Of a stretch of DNA of 54,929 bases, positions 17,469 to 26,841 are shown in pieces. How positions within the stretch are numbered: position 1 is the stretch's first letter; each line of letters starts with the position of its first letter. A model generated the notes under the pieces. It saw nothing but the letters and a program-made list of their open reading frames with translations, ran no database searches and was not told the DNA's origin. Origin of the DNA: Candidatus Viridilinea mediisalina (GTDB taxonomy: Bacteria > Chloroflexota > Chloroflexia > Chloroflexales > Chloroflexaceae); contig NZ_NQWI01000027.1 in the NCBI RefSeq assembly GCF_002532535.1, forward strand, positions 1-54,929, given 5' to 3'. A program made the position numbers and the translations under genes.

Positions 17469-18056
17469 ATGCAACCGCGACTTTCACGCAGCAACCATGA
17501 GCGCATGCTTGGCGGTGTGTGCGGCGGTATCGCTGAATACTTCAATATTGACCCAGTGATCGTGCGGCTCATCTTTGTGCTGATCACGCTCTCGTATGGC
17601 TTTGGTTTGCTGGCCTACCTGCTCTTCTGGTTCATTATGCCCACTGCACCTACGTTGCACTACCAGGGCCGGAGCGATCACGTTGATGCCCAGCAAGATC
17701 TGTTTGGCCAACAGGCGCAACAACGCAACCAAGAGGTCTTTGTTGGGCAACGCAGCGCCCAAGCCGGACGGACAGGGCCCGATCAGCACTTCGATCCGGT
17801 CTCTGGCCTACCCCTCAACCCCGATAGGCCCGCCACAGGCCGCACCGTCAATCTCGGTACCCCGCCTGATGATCACATGAGCCCCTATGCCCAATCCGCC
17901 CCTCAGCCAGTACGCCGCTGGAAGAGCTTAGGGGTTATCCTGGTCGGGATTGGTGGCGTGATTCTGCTTGAACAGCTTGGCATCAATCTGTCGCTGCTCT
18001 TCCCGGTGTTGCTGATTGTCGCTGGGGTTGTCTTGATGCGCCGTCGGCCCTCGTAA
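17469..18056 (+). CDS. PspC domain membrane protein
   Basis: A 195-aa protein. Residues 1-65 form a PspC domain (SNHERMLGGVCGGIAEYF, then a membrane helix pair FVLITLSYGFGLLAYLLFWF). A hydrophilic glutamine-rich linker (70-145) leads to two further C-terminal membrane segments of the LiaI/LiaF-like type (LGVILVGIGGVILLEQLG, FPVLLIVAGVVLM) and a basic end. PspC-like proteins sense envelope stress; here the partner is unknown. AAGGAG lies 8 bp before ATG 17469. The longer open frame upstream translates repeats and is not used. Confidence 0.88.
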   Translation: MQPRLSRSNHERMLGGVCGGIAEYFNIDPVIVRLIFVLITLSYGFGLLAYLLFWFIMPTAPTLHYQGRSDHVDAQQDLFGQQAQQRNQEVFVGQRSAQAGRTGPDQHFDPVSGLPLNPDRPATGRTVNLGTPPDDHMSPYAQSAPQPVRRWKSLGVILVGIGGVILLEQLGINLSLLFPVLLIVAGVVLMRRRPS

Positions 18057-18063
18057 CAAACTA

Positions 18064-18092
18064 TTTACACTATGCCCCATGTGTGCTACTAT
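18064..18092 (+). promoter_or_regulatory. sigma-70 promoter of rsfS
   Basis: TTTACA (18064-18069), 17-bp spacer, TACTAT (18087-18092); predicted start about 16 bp before the rsfS ATG. Confidence 0.65.
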
Positions 18093-18115
18093 TTTGGACA
18101 TGGCCCTGGAGAAGT

Positions 18116-18484
18116 ATGCAAACCATAGGAGTACCTACCATCGAACCTGGAACGATTGCTCGGCGTCTCGTTGATCTTGCCGAAGATAAACAAGCCCACG
18201 AGATAGTGCTGCTTGATATTCGTAGCCAGAGTACTATCGCTGACTACTTTGTGATCTGTTCGGCTGATAGCGATCGCCAAATTAAGGCTATTATCGATCA
18301 TATTGACCTCAAGGTGCAGCAGGAGTTTGGTCTCAATCCGCGCATTGAGGGAACCGCCGACACGGGTTGGATTGTGCTTGATTATGGCGATATTGTGGTG
18401 CATATCTTTAGTCCGACCCAGCGCGACTACTATCGCCTCGAACGCCTCTGGGATCAGTCACCGCCAGTTGTGGTGGTGCAGTGA
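18116..18484 (+). CDS. rsfS: Ribosome silencing factor RsfS
   Basis: A 122-aa RsfS/Iojap protein that binds uL14 and blocks 30S-50S joining under starvation. Conserved elements: DIRSQSTIADYFVICSA, DRQIKAI, EGTADTGWIVLDYGDIVVHIF and RDYYRLERLW. ATG 18116 follows GGAG and gives the expected family length; the longer frame is not needed. In many bacteria rsfS follows nadD, which is absent here. Confidence 0.95.
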   Translation: MQTIGVPTIEPGTIARRLVDLAEDKQAHEIVLLDIRSQSTIADYFVICSADSDRQIKAIIDHIDLKVQQEFGLNPRIEGTADTGWIVLDYGDIVVHIFSPTQRDYYRLERLWDQSPPVVVVQ

Positions 18485-18550
18485 TGAGCAGCGAGCATAT
18501 GAGGAGCTAGGCGGTAGTGTGCTACGGGTTCGCTACTGTAGAATCTATAA

Positions 18551-18600
18551 ACTCTGTGTCCTCTGTGCCTCTGTGGTTCAAACCCTCTGCGTCCTCTTCC
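18551..18600. repeat. Repeat family H (CTCTGTGTCCTC), copy 1
   Basis: CTCTGTGTCCTCTGTGCCTC and TGTGGTTCAAACCCTCTGCG: imperfect short tandem pattern, also at 47318 (inverted) and 47662. It lies upstream of the SDR gene, which has no clear Shine-Dalgarno. Confidence 0.8.
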
Positions 18601-18634
18601 TGACTCTCTCATCTGCTCAAATACTCTCAAGCCT

Positions 18635-19345
18635 ATGCAAAATCACATTGCTCTTGTTACTGGCGGCACCGGCGCACTTGGAGGGGCTGTTGTTGCGGCC
18701 TTGCTTGAGGCTGGCGCTCATGTGGTGGTGCCCTACCACCGCGCAGGCGATCTAAGTGCCTTGCGTAGCCGTTTGCAGCTTGATGCTGCGGCGGCGCTGA
18801 GTGGCGAACAACTTGATCTTACTGATGAACAAGCGGTACAGACCTACTACCAGGCTGTTGCCCAGCAACACGGCGGGCTTGATGTGCTCGTCAATGTTGC
18901 TGGGGGCTTCGCTGGTGGCCAGCCAGTCCACGAAGCTGGTTGGGAGGTCTGGCAGCAGCAGTTTGACATGAACCTCAAGACGGCGGTACTCTCGTGCGCT
19001 GCTGCGGTGCCCCATATGATCCGCCGTGGTGGTGGCGCGATTGTGAATGTTGGCACCCGCACCGCCACCCAGCCTGGCGCGAACCTTGCTGCCTATGCCG
19101 CATCCAAACGCGCTCTGCTGCAACTCACTGAGGCCCTTGCGGCAGAATTGCGCGATCACGAGATCACGGTCAATAGCGTGCTGCCGAGTGTCATTGACAC
19201 ACCCGCGAATCGTGGTGCGATGCCCCAAGCCGACCATAGCGCCTGGGTTAGCCCCGCCGCAATTGCGCGGGTCATTCTCTTCCTTGTTGGCCCCGATGCG
19301 CGGATCATCAGCGGTGCCCACCTGCCGGTCTATGGCAAAGCCTAA
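18635..19345 (+). CDS. SDR family NAD(P)-dependent oxidoreductase
   Basis: A 236-aa classical short-chain dehydrogenase: Rossmann TGGTGALGG near the N terminus, NVAGG, a catalytic Ser/Thr strand (NVGTRTATQ), YAASK with the catalytic Tyr and Lys, and a C-terminal SGAHLPVYG. The serine normally before the Tyr is replaced by Gly/Thr residues in VNVGTRTA, so the active site is slightly unusual. Substrate unknown. It overlaps the next gene by 14 bp. Its own ribosome-binding region is occupied by a repeat. Confidence 0.9.
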   Translation: MQNHIALVTGGTGALGGAVVAALLEAGAHVVVPYHRAGDLSALRSRLQLDAAAALSGEQLDLTDEQAVQTYYQAVAQQHGGLDVLVNVAGGFAGGQPVHEAGWEVWQQQFDMNLKTAVLSCAAAVPHMIRRGGGAIVNVGTRTATQPGANLAAYAASKRALLQLTEALAAELRDHEITVNSVLPSVIDTPANRGAMPQADHSAWVSPAAIARVILFLVGPDARIISGAHLPVYGKA

Positions 19346-20660
19346 CTCTGCGCTGCTGCTCACCCGCCTGCCCGCCGAGTTTCAGGCTGCACTGCAACTC
19401 GTGGCGGCGCAGGCGGCACGGCTGGGGGCGCGGGTCTGGTTGGTGGGCGGTGTAGTGCGTGATCTGCTGGCCGAGTTGCCGTTGAGCCGCGATCTTGATC
19501 TTGCCGTTGAGGGCGATGTCGCCGCACTGGCCCAAGCGTTGGCAAGCACCGCTGGCGCACGCATGGTTGCCCACCATGCGCCTTTTGGCACGGCCAGCAT
19601 TGAACTACGGAGTGCCGCCCAAGCCGAGCCGCTGCTGCTCGATCTGGCCCGCACCCGCTGCGAAACCTACCCCCAGCCCGCTGCGTTGCCGCATGTGAGC
19701 CCCGCGCCAATTGAACATGATCTGCTGCGCCGTGATGTTAGCCTCAATGCAATGGCCTATGAGCTGCAACTGGTTGACGGCAGGTTGCACGGTGGCCCCT
19801 TGCTCGATCCCTTTGACGGCCAGGCCGATCTCGTGGCGCGTCGTTTGCGCTTGCTTCATCCCCAGAGTTTGCGTGATGATCCGACCCGCATCTTACGCGG
19901 CGTGCGCCTCGCGGCCCGCATGGCGCTTGATTTGACGCCTGCAACCGCGCAGCAGCTTGGGGCAGCTTTGCAGGCCCGCTACTTGGCCATGCTTTCGCCT
20001 GAACGGGTACTCAACGAACTCTGCCTTGCCCTGAGCGAACCGCGCCCCGATCATGTGCTGCACTACGCCGATGCTTGGCAGGTCACCCCACAGATCCTGC
20101 CTGGCCTCGCATGGAACGATGCACTCGCGGCGCGTTGCGCCCGCTGTGCTGCGGCCAGTGAACCACAGCCTGCCCTCGTTTGGGCTGGCCTGTTGCTCTA
20201 TGGCTGCTCGCCTGCAACGCTGGCCCAGGTGCAGCAGCGCTACCCCCTGCCGAGTGTGGCTACCACCCTGCTCCAGCAACTTGAGCAGTTGCGCTGTGTA
20301 GCTCCTCAACTCGCCAGGTTAGCCAATAGTGCCCTCGATCAAACCCTGAATCCATTTAGCGTTACGGCATGCATTGTGCTACACTTTGCAGAACCAGATG
20401 CTGCTGCACCGATTCTGCACTATCTGCACCACCTGCGCCACCGCCGTGCGCCCCTTGACGGCAATGATCTGCGTCGGCTCGGGGTTCCCCCTGGCCCACA
20501 CCTGGGCCAGTTGTTGGCGCAGTTGCGTTATCGTAGCCTCGATGGCCAGATTAGTGACCGCGAGCAGGCCGCAGCATGGGTGCGTACCCAGATCGCAAAT
20601 GATGATGCAAAGGAGCGCATCAATGGATACAACCCTCCAGATGCTGAAGGAACTCGCTGA
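19332..20660 (+). CDS. CCA-adding/poly(A) polymerase family protein
   Basis: A 442-aa class II tRNA nucleotidyltransferase-family protein. The head domain has [13 protein letters not shown] followed by DLDLAVEGD, the two-aspartate catalytic site; [28 protein letters not shown] and [10 protein letters not shown] are the family follow-on motifs. No HD domain is evident. It could add CCA, A or CC to tRNA 3' ends; the tRNAs in this window encode CCA, which favours a repair role (inference). It overlaps both neighbours (SDR by 14 bp, M42 by 38 bp). ATG 19332 gives the shortest frame that starts just before the conserved head domain. Confidence 0.9.
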   Translation: MAKPNSALLLTRLPAEFQAALQLVAAQAARLGARVWLVGGVVRDLLAELPLSRDLDLAVEGDVAALAQALASTAGARMVAHHAPFGTASIELRSAAQAEPLLLDLARTRCETYPQPAALPHVSPAPIEHDLLRRDVSLNAMAYELQLVDGRLHGGPLLDPFDGQADLVARRLRLLHPQSLRDDPTRILRGVRLAARMALDLTPATAQQLGAALQARYLAMLSPERVLNELCLALSEPRPDHVLHYADAWQVTPQILPGLAWNDALAARCARCAAASEPQPALVWAGLLLYGCSPATLAQVQQRYPLPSVATTLLQQLEQLRCVAPQLARLANSALDQTLNPFSVTACIVLHFAEPDAAAPILHYLHHLRHRRAPLDGNDLRRLGVPPGPHLGQLLAQLRYRSLDGQISDREQAAAWVRTQIANDDAKERINGYNPPDAEGTR

Positions 20661-21693
20661 AGCCCCTGGTGTCCCCGGTCAAGAACGCGCTGTGCGCCAG
20701 GTGATGCGTCGCTACCTTGAACCATTAGGTTCGCTGATGGCGGATAACCTTGGTAGTATCATTGGGTGTAAGATCGGCGATGAAGCTGGCCCGAAAATCA
20801 TGCTTGCTGGCCACCTTGATGAGATTGGCTTTATGGTGACGCGCATTACCGATGAGGGTTTCCTTAAGTTTCAAACCCTAGGTGGCTGGTGGGAACAGGT
20901 CATGCTGGCCCAGCGTGTAGAAGTCTATACCCGCCAAGGGCCGATTGTGGGGCTGATTGGCTCTAAGCCGCCCCATATTCTTAGCCCTGAAGAGCGCAAA
21001 AAAGTGGTTGATAAGCAGACCATGTTCATTGATATTGGGGCTAGTTCGCGGAGCGAAGCCGAGGAGTGGGGGGTGCGCCCCGGCGATCCGATTGTGCCCG
21101 TTGGTCCCTTTGCACAGATGCGTAATCCCGATCTGCTGATGGCGAAAGCCTGGGATAATCGCTTTGGCTGTGCCCTCGCGATTGAAACGCTGCGTTTGCT
21201 GCAACACCAAACCCATCCCAATCGGGTCTATGCCGTTGGTACCGTCCAAGAAGAGGTTGGCCTGCGCGGTGCCCTCACCACCAGTAATGTTATTCAGCCT
21301 GATATTGGAATTGCACTCGATACCGGCATCGCGGGCGATATGCCTGGCGTCAATGCCGACCAAGCTGCCAGTAAACTTGGTGGTGGGCCGGTGCTGTTAC
21401 TCTACGATGGATCGATGATTGCTCACACTGGCTTGCGTGATCTCGTGATTGATGTTGCCGCCGCCGCCGAGTTGCCCCTCCAGTTTGATACCATGGCTGG
21501 TGGTGGCACCGATGCTGGACGGATTCACATTGTAGGTGCGGGCGTGCCCTCGGTGGTCATTGGTGTGCCGGTGCGCTACATTCATACCCATACTGCCATG
21601 ATGCACCGCCGTGATTTTGAACAGGCCGCCCAACTGCTTGTTGGCCTCATCCAGCGCCTTGATGCCGCCACAGTTGCTAATCTGAAAGCGTAG
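20623..21693 (+). CDS. M42 family metallopeptidase
   Basis: A 356-aa M42 (glutamyl aminopeptidase/FrvX-type) enzyme. The dinuclear metal ligands are present: [31 protein letters not shown] and the final histidine in IHTHTAMM. These enzymes form dodecameric tetrahedral aminopeptidases that trim peptides. AAAGGAG before ATG 20623 fixes the start inside the 3' end of the upstream gene. The next gene starts 3 bp after its stop. Confidence 0.93.
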   Translation: MDTTLQMLKELAEAPGVPGQERAVRQVMRRYLEPLGSLMADNLGSIIGCKIGDEAGPKIMLAGHLDEIGFMVTRITDEGFLKFQTLGGWWEQVMLAQRVEVYTRQGPIVGLIGSKPPHILSPEERKKVVDKQTMFIDIGASSRSEAEEWGVRPGDPIVPVGPFAQMRNPDLLMAKAWDNRFGCALAIETLRLLQHQTHPNRVYAVGTVQEEVGLRGALTTSNVIQPDIGIALDTGIAGDMPGVNADQAASKLGGGPVLLLYDGSMIAHTGLRDLVIDVAAAAELPLQFDTMAGGGTDAGRIHIVGAGVPSVVIGVPVRYIHTHTAMMHRRDFEQAAQLLVGLIQRLDAATVANLKA

Positions 21694-21696
21694 GCT

Positions 21697-22983
21697 ATGA
21701 GCGATACTTCATCACCGTTTGACATTCTGCGCCTCCGTATGCCTCTCTGGTTGGTGGCGGTGCTCCTTGGTGTAGCCCTTGTGGGCGGGCTGTTCGGCGG
21801 GCTGTTGGGTGGCTTCCTCTTGGTACGAGCCCCCGTCGCCGATTGTCCCGAAAGCGAGGAGGTCTGCGCCGAGTTTGGGGTCTTCTGGGAAGCTTGGTCG
21901 CTTGCTCGTAATCGCTATGTTGATGCCGAAGCCGCCGATCCGTCAGTCATGATCGTCGGAGCGATCAATGGCATGATTAATAGCCTAGGCGACCGCGGCC
22001 ATACGCGCTATCTGACCGCTGCCGAAGCGCAGGAGTGGGAAGATTCGTTGAGCGGTGCCAGATTTGAGGGGATTGGGGCCTTCATTGATGTGCGTAATGG
22101 CCAGACGATGATTGTCGCTCCGATTGAGCAATCGCCCGCCGAAGAGGCTGGCCTGCGCCCCGGTGATCTGATCCTTGCGGTTGATGGCGTCTCAACTGAG
22201 GGCTGGACAGTTGAACAATTGCAAGCGAATGTGCGGGGCCCGCGTGGGACGCCGGTGACCCTGCTCATTCTGCATCTTGGCGAGTCAGAGCCGGTTGAGA
22301 TTACGATTGTGCGGGCTGCCGTCAATGTGCCAAGCGTCAGTTGGCGCATGTTGCCCGACAACATTGCCCTGGTGCGCCTCTCCTCCTTCGACCGCGACTC
22401 CGGCTCACAGCTTCGCAATGCTCTCAGATCGGCCCAGAGCCAAGGGGCGCGCGCCGTCATCTTTGATCTACGCAACAACCCTGGTGGTCTGGTTGACCAA
22501 GCGATTGAGGTTGCCAGCCAGTTCCTGCCGCGTGGCACCACGGTGCTGATTGAAGAGAGCCGTGATGGCCGCAGAACGGAAAATAGGGCCAATCGGGGCG
22601 GTGTGGCCCTCGACATTCCCCTGGTTGTGCTGATCAACGGTGGCTCGGCTAGTTCCGCCGAGATTGTCTCTGCGGCGCTCCAAGCGGCAGAGCGGGCTCT
22701 GCTTGTGGGCGAAACGACCTTTGGCACCGGAACGGTGCTGAAGCCCTTCCGCCTGCGTGATGGTAGCCGCCTGTTCTTAGGTACGCAGCAGTGGCTTACG
22801 CCCGAAGGTGAACTGATCCGAGGCCAAGGCATTAGCCCCGACGAGGAGGTCATCCTACCCTTCGAGATCCGCCCGCTCTCGCCCGCCGAGGCTGCCGAAC
22901 TGGATAGCGTTGAGCTACGCGAGAGCCGCGATGCCCAATTGGTGCGGGCCTTAGAGTTGGCTGCGGCAGCCGCGAGCCGGTGA
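21697..22983 (+). CDS. S41 family C-terminal processing peptidase-like protein
   Basis: A 428-aa membrane-anchored protein: one N-terminal helix (about 18-45), a helical cap region, a PDZ domain (about 125-215, GLRPGDLILAVDG) and an S41 catalytic core. Serine S319 lies in NGGSASSAEI. The catalytic lysine expected 25 residues later (FGKG in CtpA) is threonine T344 (TFGTGTV), and the following Gln is Leu. Either an alternative general base is used or the protein is inactive; similar TFGTGTV sequences are, from memory, known in other Chloroflexota members. It lies in a run with the M42 peptidase and the SpoIIE phosphatase. Confidence 0.9.
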   Translation: MSDTSSPFDILRLRMPLWLVAVLLGVALVGGLFGGLLGGFLLVRAPVADCPESEEVCAEFGVFWEAWSLARNRYVDAEAADPSVMIVGAINGMINSLGDRGHTRYLTAAEAQEWEDSLSGARFEGIGAFIDVRNGQTMIVAPIEQSPAEEAGLRPGDLILAVDGVSTEGWTVEQLQANVRGPRGTPVTLLILHLGESEPVEITIVRAAVNVPSVSWRMLPDNIALVRLSSFDRDSGSQLRNALRSAQSQGARAVIFDLRNNPGGLVDQAIEVASQFLPRGTTVLIEESRDGRRTENRANRGGVALDIPLVVLINGGSASSAEIVSAALQAAERALLVGETTFGTGTVLKPFRLRDGSRLFLGTQQWLTPEGELIRGQGISPDEEVILPFEIRPLSPAEAAELDSVELRESRDAQLVRALELAAAAASR

Positions 22984-22987
22984 GGCG

Positions 22988-25003
22988 ATGCTCGTTCAGC
23001 TTCAACACTACATCGCACGGCGTTGGCCCGACCATGCGCCACAGGATGAGACGCAGCAGCAGTGGTTGCTCACTGATCTGTTAGGCATTCTGATCCTCTT
23101 GCCTTTCTGTCTGGTGGGTGGCGTATGGTTGCTGCTGGTGACCGATCTGGCGCTGTTGGCTACTGCTTGGTTGCCGTTGGTAACCATTCTGATTTTTAGC
23201 CTACTCTTGACCCATCGGCCCTTCCATTGGATCATTGATTGGGAGGCGACAAGCCCCAATAGTGCGAGTGCAACCCTCAGTAGCTTGGCCCACCTTTCGG
23301 CGGTGCTGATCTTTGGGGTAAGTGCAATCTGGATCTATGTCATCACGCTGGTTGTCTTAGCGCTCACCCACTGGTGGAACATGCGCACACTGATCCATCG
23401 GGTCAGTGTGATCAACAATATGCTGCGTAACCTTGGCGGCTATCTGCTGGGGTGTATGCTTGGCTTGCAACTCTACGCCATGCTGGGCGGCAGCCACCCG
23501 CCATTAGCCGAAACTCTGGAAGCGCTCAAGGCCTTTGTGCTAATTGGTTCGGTCGTGCTGATGCGCTGGTGCTGGTTGGCCCTCATGGTTGCCCTACCCC
23601 ATTGGTTGGGCCTGCGTACCTTTAATCCTAAGGCTCTGCGCCGCTATATGCTCTTTGCGAGTTCGATTGCGCTCCCCGATAGCTTCGCGGTACTCATGGC
23701 CATTATCTATAGCCAGAGTGGCTTTGCGATCTATGTTGTCCTGCTCTGTGGTGTGCTGCTCGTGAGCCAGATTACCTACCGCCTGAGCCAAGCGGTAGAA
23801 GAGCGAACCCAGCGTTCACGTGAGTTGACCCAGCTTGAGCAGTTGAGCCTTGCGTTGCTCGAAGCCCCGCCCGAAGTTGCCAGTCTGCCGTCGATCCTCA
23901 AGACCCATGTGCCCGCCATGTTTCGCCATGAGGTCATCGAGATTCGTTTAGGTAGCGAGATGCTGCTACACACCCCCGTCGAAGCAGCGCCGCTTCCAGC
24001 GGAGGCGTGGGCTTGGTTGCAAACACAGCGCCAGCCGCAGATCTTTCGCATCGGCCAAGTGCCGCCATGGAGCAAAACGCCCTTGGCGTCGCCGCTCATT
24101 CTCGTGCCCCTAGATCTGCCCGAAACAGGTGGCATTGCGTTGAGCCTCTTGCAGGCTTCCAGCAACGACCAATCGATTCTACCGGCAATCCATTCACTGG
24201 CCACCCAGATTATGGCAGCGGTACGCCAAGCCGAGTTGTACAGCCAAGCGGTAGCGCGTCAGCGCATGGCCCAAGAGCTTGAACTAGCAGGGCAGATCCA
24301 GCAGAGCTTCCTGCCGCGCCACTTGCCGACGCTGCCTGGCTGGCAGCTCAGTGCCACCTTACGCCCTGCCCGCGAGACTTCGGGCGACTTCTATGATCTC
24401 TTGACGCTCCCCAATGGCCGTTTGGGTCTGCTCATTGCCGATGTGGCCGATAAGGGCACCGGCGCGGCGCTGATTATGGCCCTCAGCCGCACCCTGTTGC
24501 GAACCTACGCCCAAGAGTATCCAGAGCGCCCCGATCTAGTACTCAATGCGACCAATCAACGCCTGATTGCCGAGACTGATGGTACCATGTTCATCACCCT
24601 CTTCTACGCCGTACTAGAGCCAGAGAGCGGGCAACTCTGCTATAGCAATGCGGGCCACAATCCACCGCTGCTATTGCGCCAGAACCAACCGCTGCCACCG
24701 GAGCGCCTGATGCGCACAGGGATTCCGCTGGGCGTCGAGCTAGAACAGCACTGGAGCGCCAAAACAATCACCCTGGAGCATGGTGATCGGCTCATCCTCT
24801 ACACTGACGGCATCACCGAAGCACAAGACAACCGCACAGCCATGTTCGGCTTCGAGGGGCTGATCGAAACCGTCAGCACCTGCACCAGTTGCTCGGCTGC
24901 GACCCTGGCCCAAACGATTCTGGCGGCGGTTGCAGCCTTTGTGGGTGACGCGCCGCAATCGGACGACCTCACGCTTGTAGTGGTGACGCGGGGGCCGGGG
25001 TGA
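22988..25003 (+). CDS. Membrane SpoIIE/RsbU-type protein phosphatase
   Basis: A 671-aa protein. Six to eight membrane segments occupy residues 25-265, a GAF-like sensor about 280-420, a short coiled coil (RQRMAQELELAGQIQQSFLP) and a PP2C/SpoIIE phosphatase domain to the end. Metal-binding aspartates are seen in SGDFYD, IADVADKGTGAALIM, YTDGITEA and SDDLTLVV. RsbU-type enzymes dephosphorylate anti-anti-sigma factors, releasing a stress sigma factor; no such partner is nearby. It starts 4 bp after the S41 gene stop. Confidence 0.92.
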   Translation: MLVQLQHYIARRWPDHAPQDETQQQWLLTDLLGILILLPFCLVGGVWLLLVTDLALLATAWLPLVTILIFSLLLTHRPFHWIIDWEATSPNSASATLSSLAHLSAVLIFGVSAIWIYVITLVVLALTHWWNMRTLIHRVSVINNMLRNLGGYLLGCMLGLQLYAMLGGSHPPLAETLEALKAFVLIGSVVLMRWCWLALMVALPHWLGLRTFNPKALRRYMLFASSIALPDSFAVLMAIIYSQSGFAIYVVLLCGVLLVSQITYRLSQAVEERTQRSRELTQLEQLSLALLEAPPEVASLPSILKTHVPAMFRHEVIEIRLGSEMLLHTPVEAAPLPAEAWAWLQTQRQPQIFRIGQVPPWSKTPLASPLILVPLDLPETGGIALSLLQASSNDQSILPAIHSLATQIMAAVRQAELYSQAVARQRMAQELELAGQIQQSFLPRHLPTLPGWQLSATLRPARETSGDFYDLLTLPNGRLGLLIADVADKGTGAALIMALSRTLLRTYAQEYPERPDLVLNATNQRLIAETDGTMFITLFYAVLEPESGQLCYSNAGHNPPLLLRQNQPLPPERLMRTGIPLGVELEQHWSAKTITLEHGDRLILYTDGITEAQDNRTAMFGFEGLIETVSTCTSCSAATLAQTILAAVAAFVGDAPQSDDLTLVVVTRGPG

Positions 25004-25009
25004 TTTTGC

Positions 25010-25122
25010 TCGTAGTGCCGACTTTAGTCGGCATCCGGGGGTTATCGGCGACCTCAGCCGGCTAAAGCCGGCACTCCTACGCCATGGCGCAAACGGTAAA
25101 GGAGCCTGAAACCATCACTAAC
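25010..25122. repeat. Hairpin repeat family A, copy 3
   Basis: CGTAGTGCCGACTTTAGTCG, GCATCCGGGGGTTATC, then GCCGGCTAAAGCCGGCAC and the tail ACGGTAAAGGAGCCTGAAAC. It starts 6 bp after the SpoIIE phosphatase stop and lies between convergent genes. Confidence 0.93.
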
Positions 25123-25131
25123 AACTATTCT

Positions 25132-26608
25132 CTATTTGCTCGTTGCTGTATCTTCACAAAGCATCAGCGCCACCTCCTCTGGGGTGAGCCCGTAGAGTTG
25201 GTAGACCACTTGGTCAATCAGGTGATCAGTGGTGGTGATACGTGCATCAAGCTTGGCGATAGCGGGCTGGCGGGTGCGAAAGACGTGCACGAGTTCGGCC
25301 ATGCTGCCCACTTTTTGCTTGAGGCGCGCTTTGAGCAACCACTTCCACTGCGCCTCATTGAGCAACCCAACTGCGGCACGCAGTTCGATCCGCTGGGTTG
25401 CCATCGCCCCCAACACCGCTTGGGCATCGGTCAATGCGGCGTGATAGGCAGCCTGTTTGGTGGCATCAGCGGTCTGAGCGGGCGGGCGCGGCGGTGTATA
25501 GAGGCGTCCAAGCTGCGCCAATTGCCCCGCAGGCAGCACCCCTTCTAGATCGAGCAAGAAAGCTTCTAGCGCCGCTTGGCGTCCTTGGTGCAGTGCGATC
25601 ATCTGCTCGGCAAGGTGGGCCAGCAGATCATGCACCACATCACTCTCTTCAGGAATCGCCTCTAAACGCGCTGCTACAAAAGCCAGCAATTCAGCATGCC
25701 GCTCGGCAGCATAGTATGCACGCGCCTCGTCTGCCAGCGTTGCACGGACTGCCTGTGGCGTCGTGAAAGCGATGCGGCGTATGGGAAGGTGTTTCAACTG
25801 TGGTGCTTGAAATTGATAGTAGCCACTGCATTAACATAGGGGGGATTGCCTACCACGGCGTGGAAACCCGCCTGCTCGCCAAGCGCATGGCCATGCTGAT
25901 CAAAAAAGACCTCCGGGAACTCCAACTCCCAGTGAAAGAAGTGGTACTCGGTGGCATGGGCATCGGCCTGATCGAGCAGGGTAACCACTTGAGGGATGGC
26001 GCTAATGCCGCGACCGCTGGCGAAATCGGTGAGGGGTTGTTGCAGATCGGGCGGTAGCGTGAGTCCGAAGTGGCGCGCAAGTGCGAGGTTGGCCAAACGA
26101 CCATACTTGCGCGTCAACTCGGCCCGCAAGGCGTTGTAGATCGCCTCCTGCTCCTTAGGCGACCATTGGTTAAGATGCCCCATTCTGCACCACTATGCAG
26201 CATATAGAAGTGTATTTGGAACAGAGGATTCTTGTTGCTAAAGGGATCGCTACTTTTAGCTTTCAAGGTACTGTCGAGCGAGCGATCCCAATGTTTCGCA
26301 TCACCAACCGCCAACCCGCCGCGGCTCGGCAGATCATCTGCTAGCACATGCCCCTTCTGAGCTAATTGAGCCGCCTGATCGCGGTAGAAGATATAATCGG
26401 GCTTTTTGATCCCATCGGGTGTCTTGAGCGCGGCTTGCACCTCAAACGTATGCCCAAGGGCTCGTAACACCGGCCTAATCCAATCTTCCTCAGTTTGCGC
26501 CTCATTCGCACTTGGCGTATAGCGTGCAAAGTGCGCCCGCAATACCTGAAGAACCTGTTCAGCCGCAGGTAGCAACTGCTGCCACTCAGAACGCTGAGGC
26601 AAAATCAT
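25132..26608 (-). pseudogene. Collapsed type IIG restriction-methylation gene
   Basis: Three consecutive minus-strand fragments of one large Eco57I/BREX-PglX-like enzyme. Fragment 1 (26608-26117) has a nuclease-like N terminus (KPDYIFY and GGLAVGDAKHWD). Fragment 2 (26183-25794), in another frame, has the helical region and the methyltransferase motif NPPYVN. Fragment 3 (25797-25132) has the C-terminal helical part. Together about 500 codons remain of a protein normally above 1,000; the SAM-binding part is missing. At least two internal deletions with frame changes are implied. Expression of a small residual protein cannot be excluded, but modification activity is lost. Confidence 0.8.
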
Positions 26609-26691
26609 GTCAAATAATAATCGGAGAAGAGTTGTTGATTACGATGTGAGGGAAGTACCAGAGGGAGTTGTGGAGACATTACATTATTTCA

Positions 26692-26739
26692 GATTGGAGA
26701 TTGGAGATTGGAGATTGGAGATTGGAGATTGGAGATTGC
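26692..26739. repeat. 7-bp tandem repeat GATTGGA
   Basis: Six to seven copies of GATTGGA (AGATTGG) in direct order between the restriction pseudogene and metK. Confidence 0.9.
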
Positions 26740-26781
26740 AGATTAATGTACAGGCTGTATGCTGCTCACATTGTAGCAGCA

Positions 26782-26820
26782 AAGCGGGTAGGGGAGAACC
26801 TGGTTCTCCCCTACCCGCTT
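26782..26820. repeat. Perfect 19-bp inverted repeat
   Basis: AAGCGGGTAGGGGAGAACC, T, then its exact reverse complement. It lies 21 bp after the metK stop on the minus strand and could end that transcript, but no T tract follows. Confidence 0.9.
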
Positions 26821-26841
26821 GTACTGTACGCGCCGAAGACC

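Noticed and set aside
22008-23042. 344-codon open frame on minus
   Set aside because: Antisense shadow of the S41 peptidase gene; no domain features, Ser/Arg-rich composition typical of a shadow frame.
26782-26820. Rho-independent terminator of metK
   Set aside because: A perfect hairpin but no T tract in either direction; listed as an inverted repeat instead.
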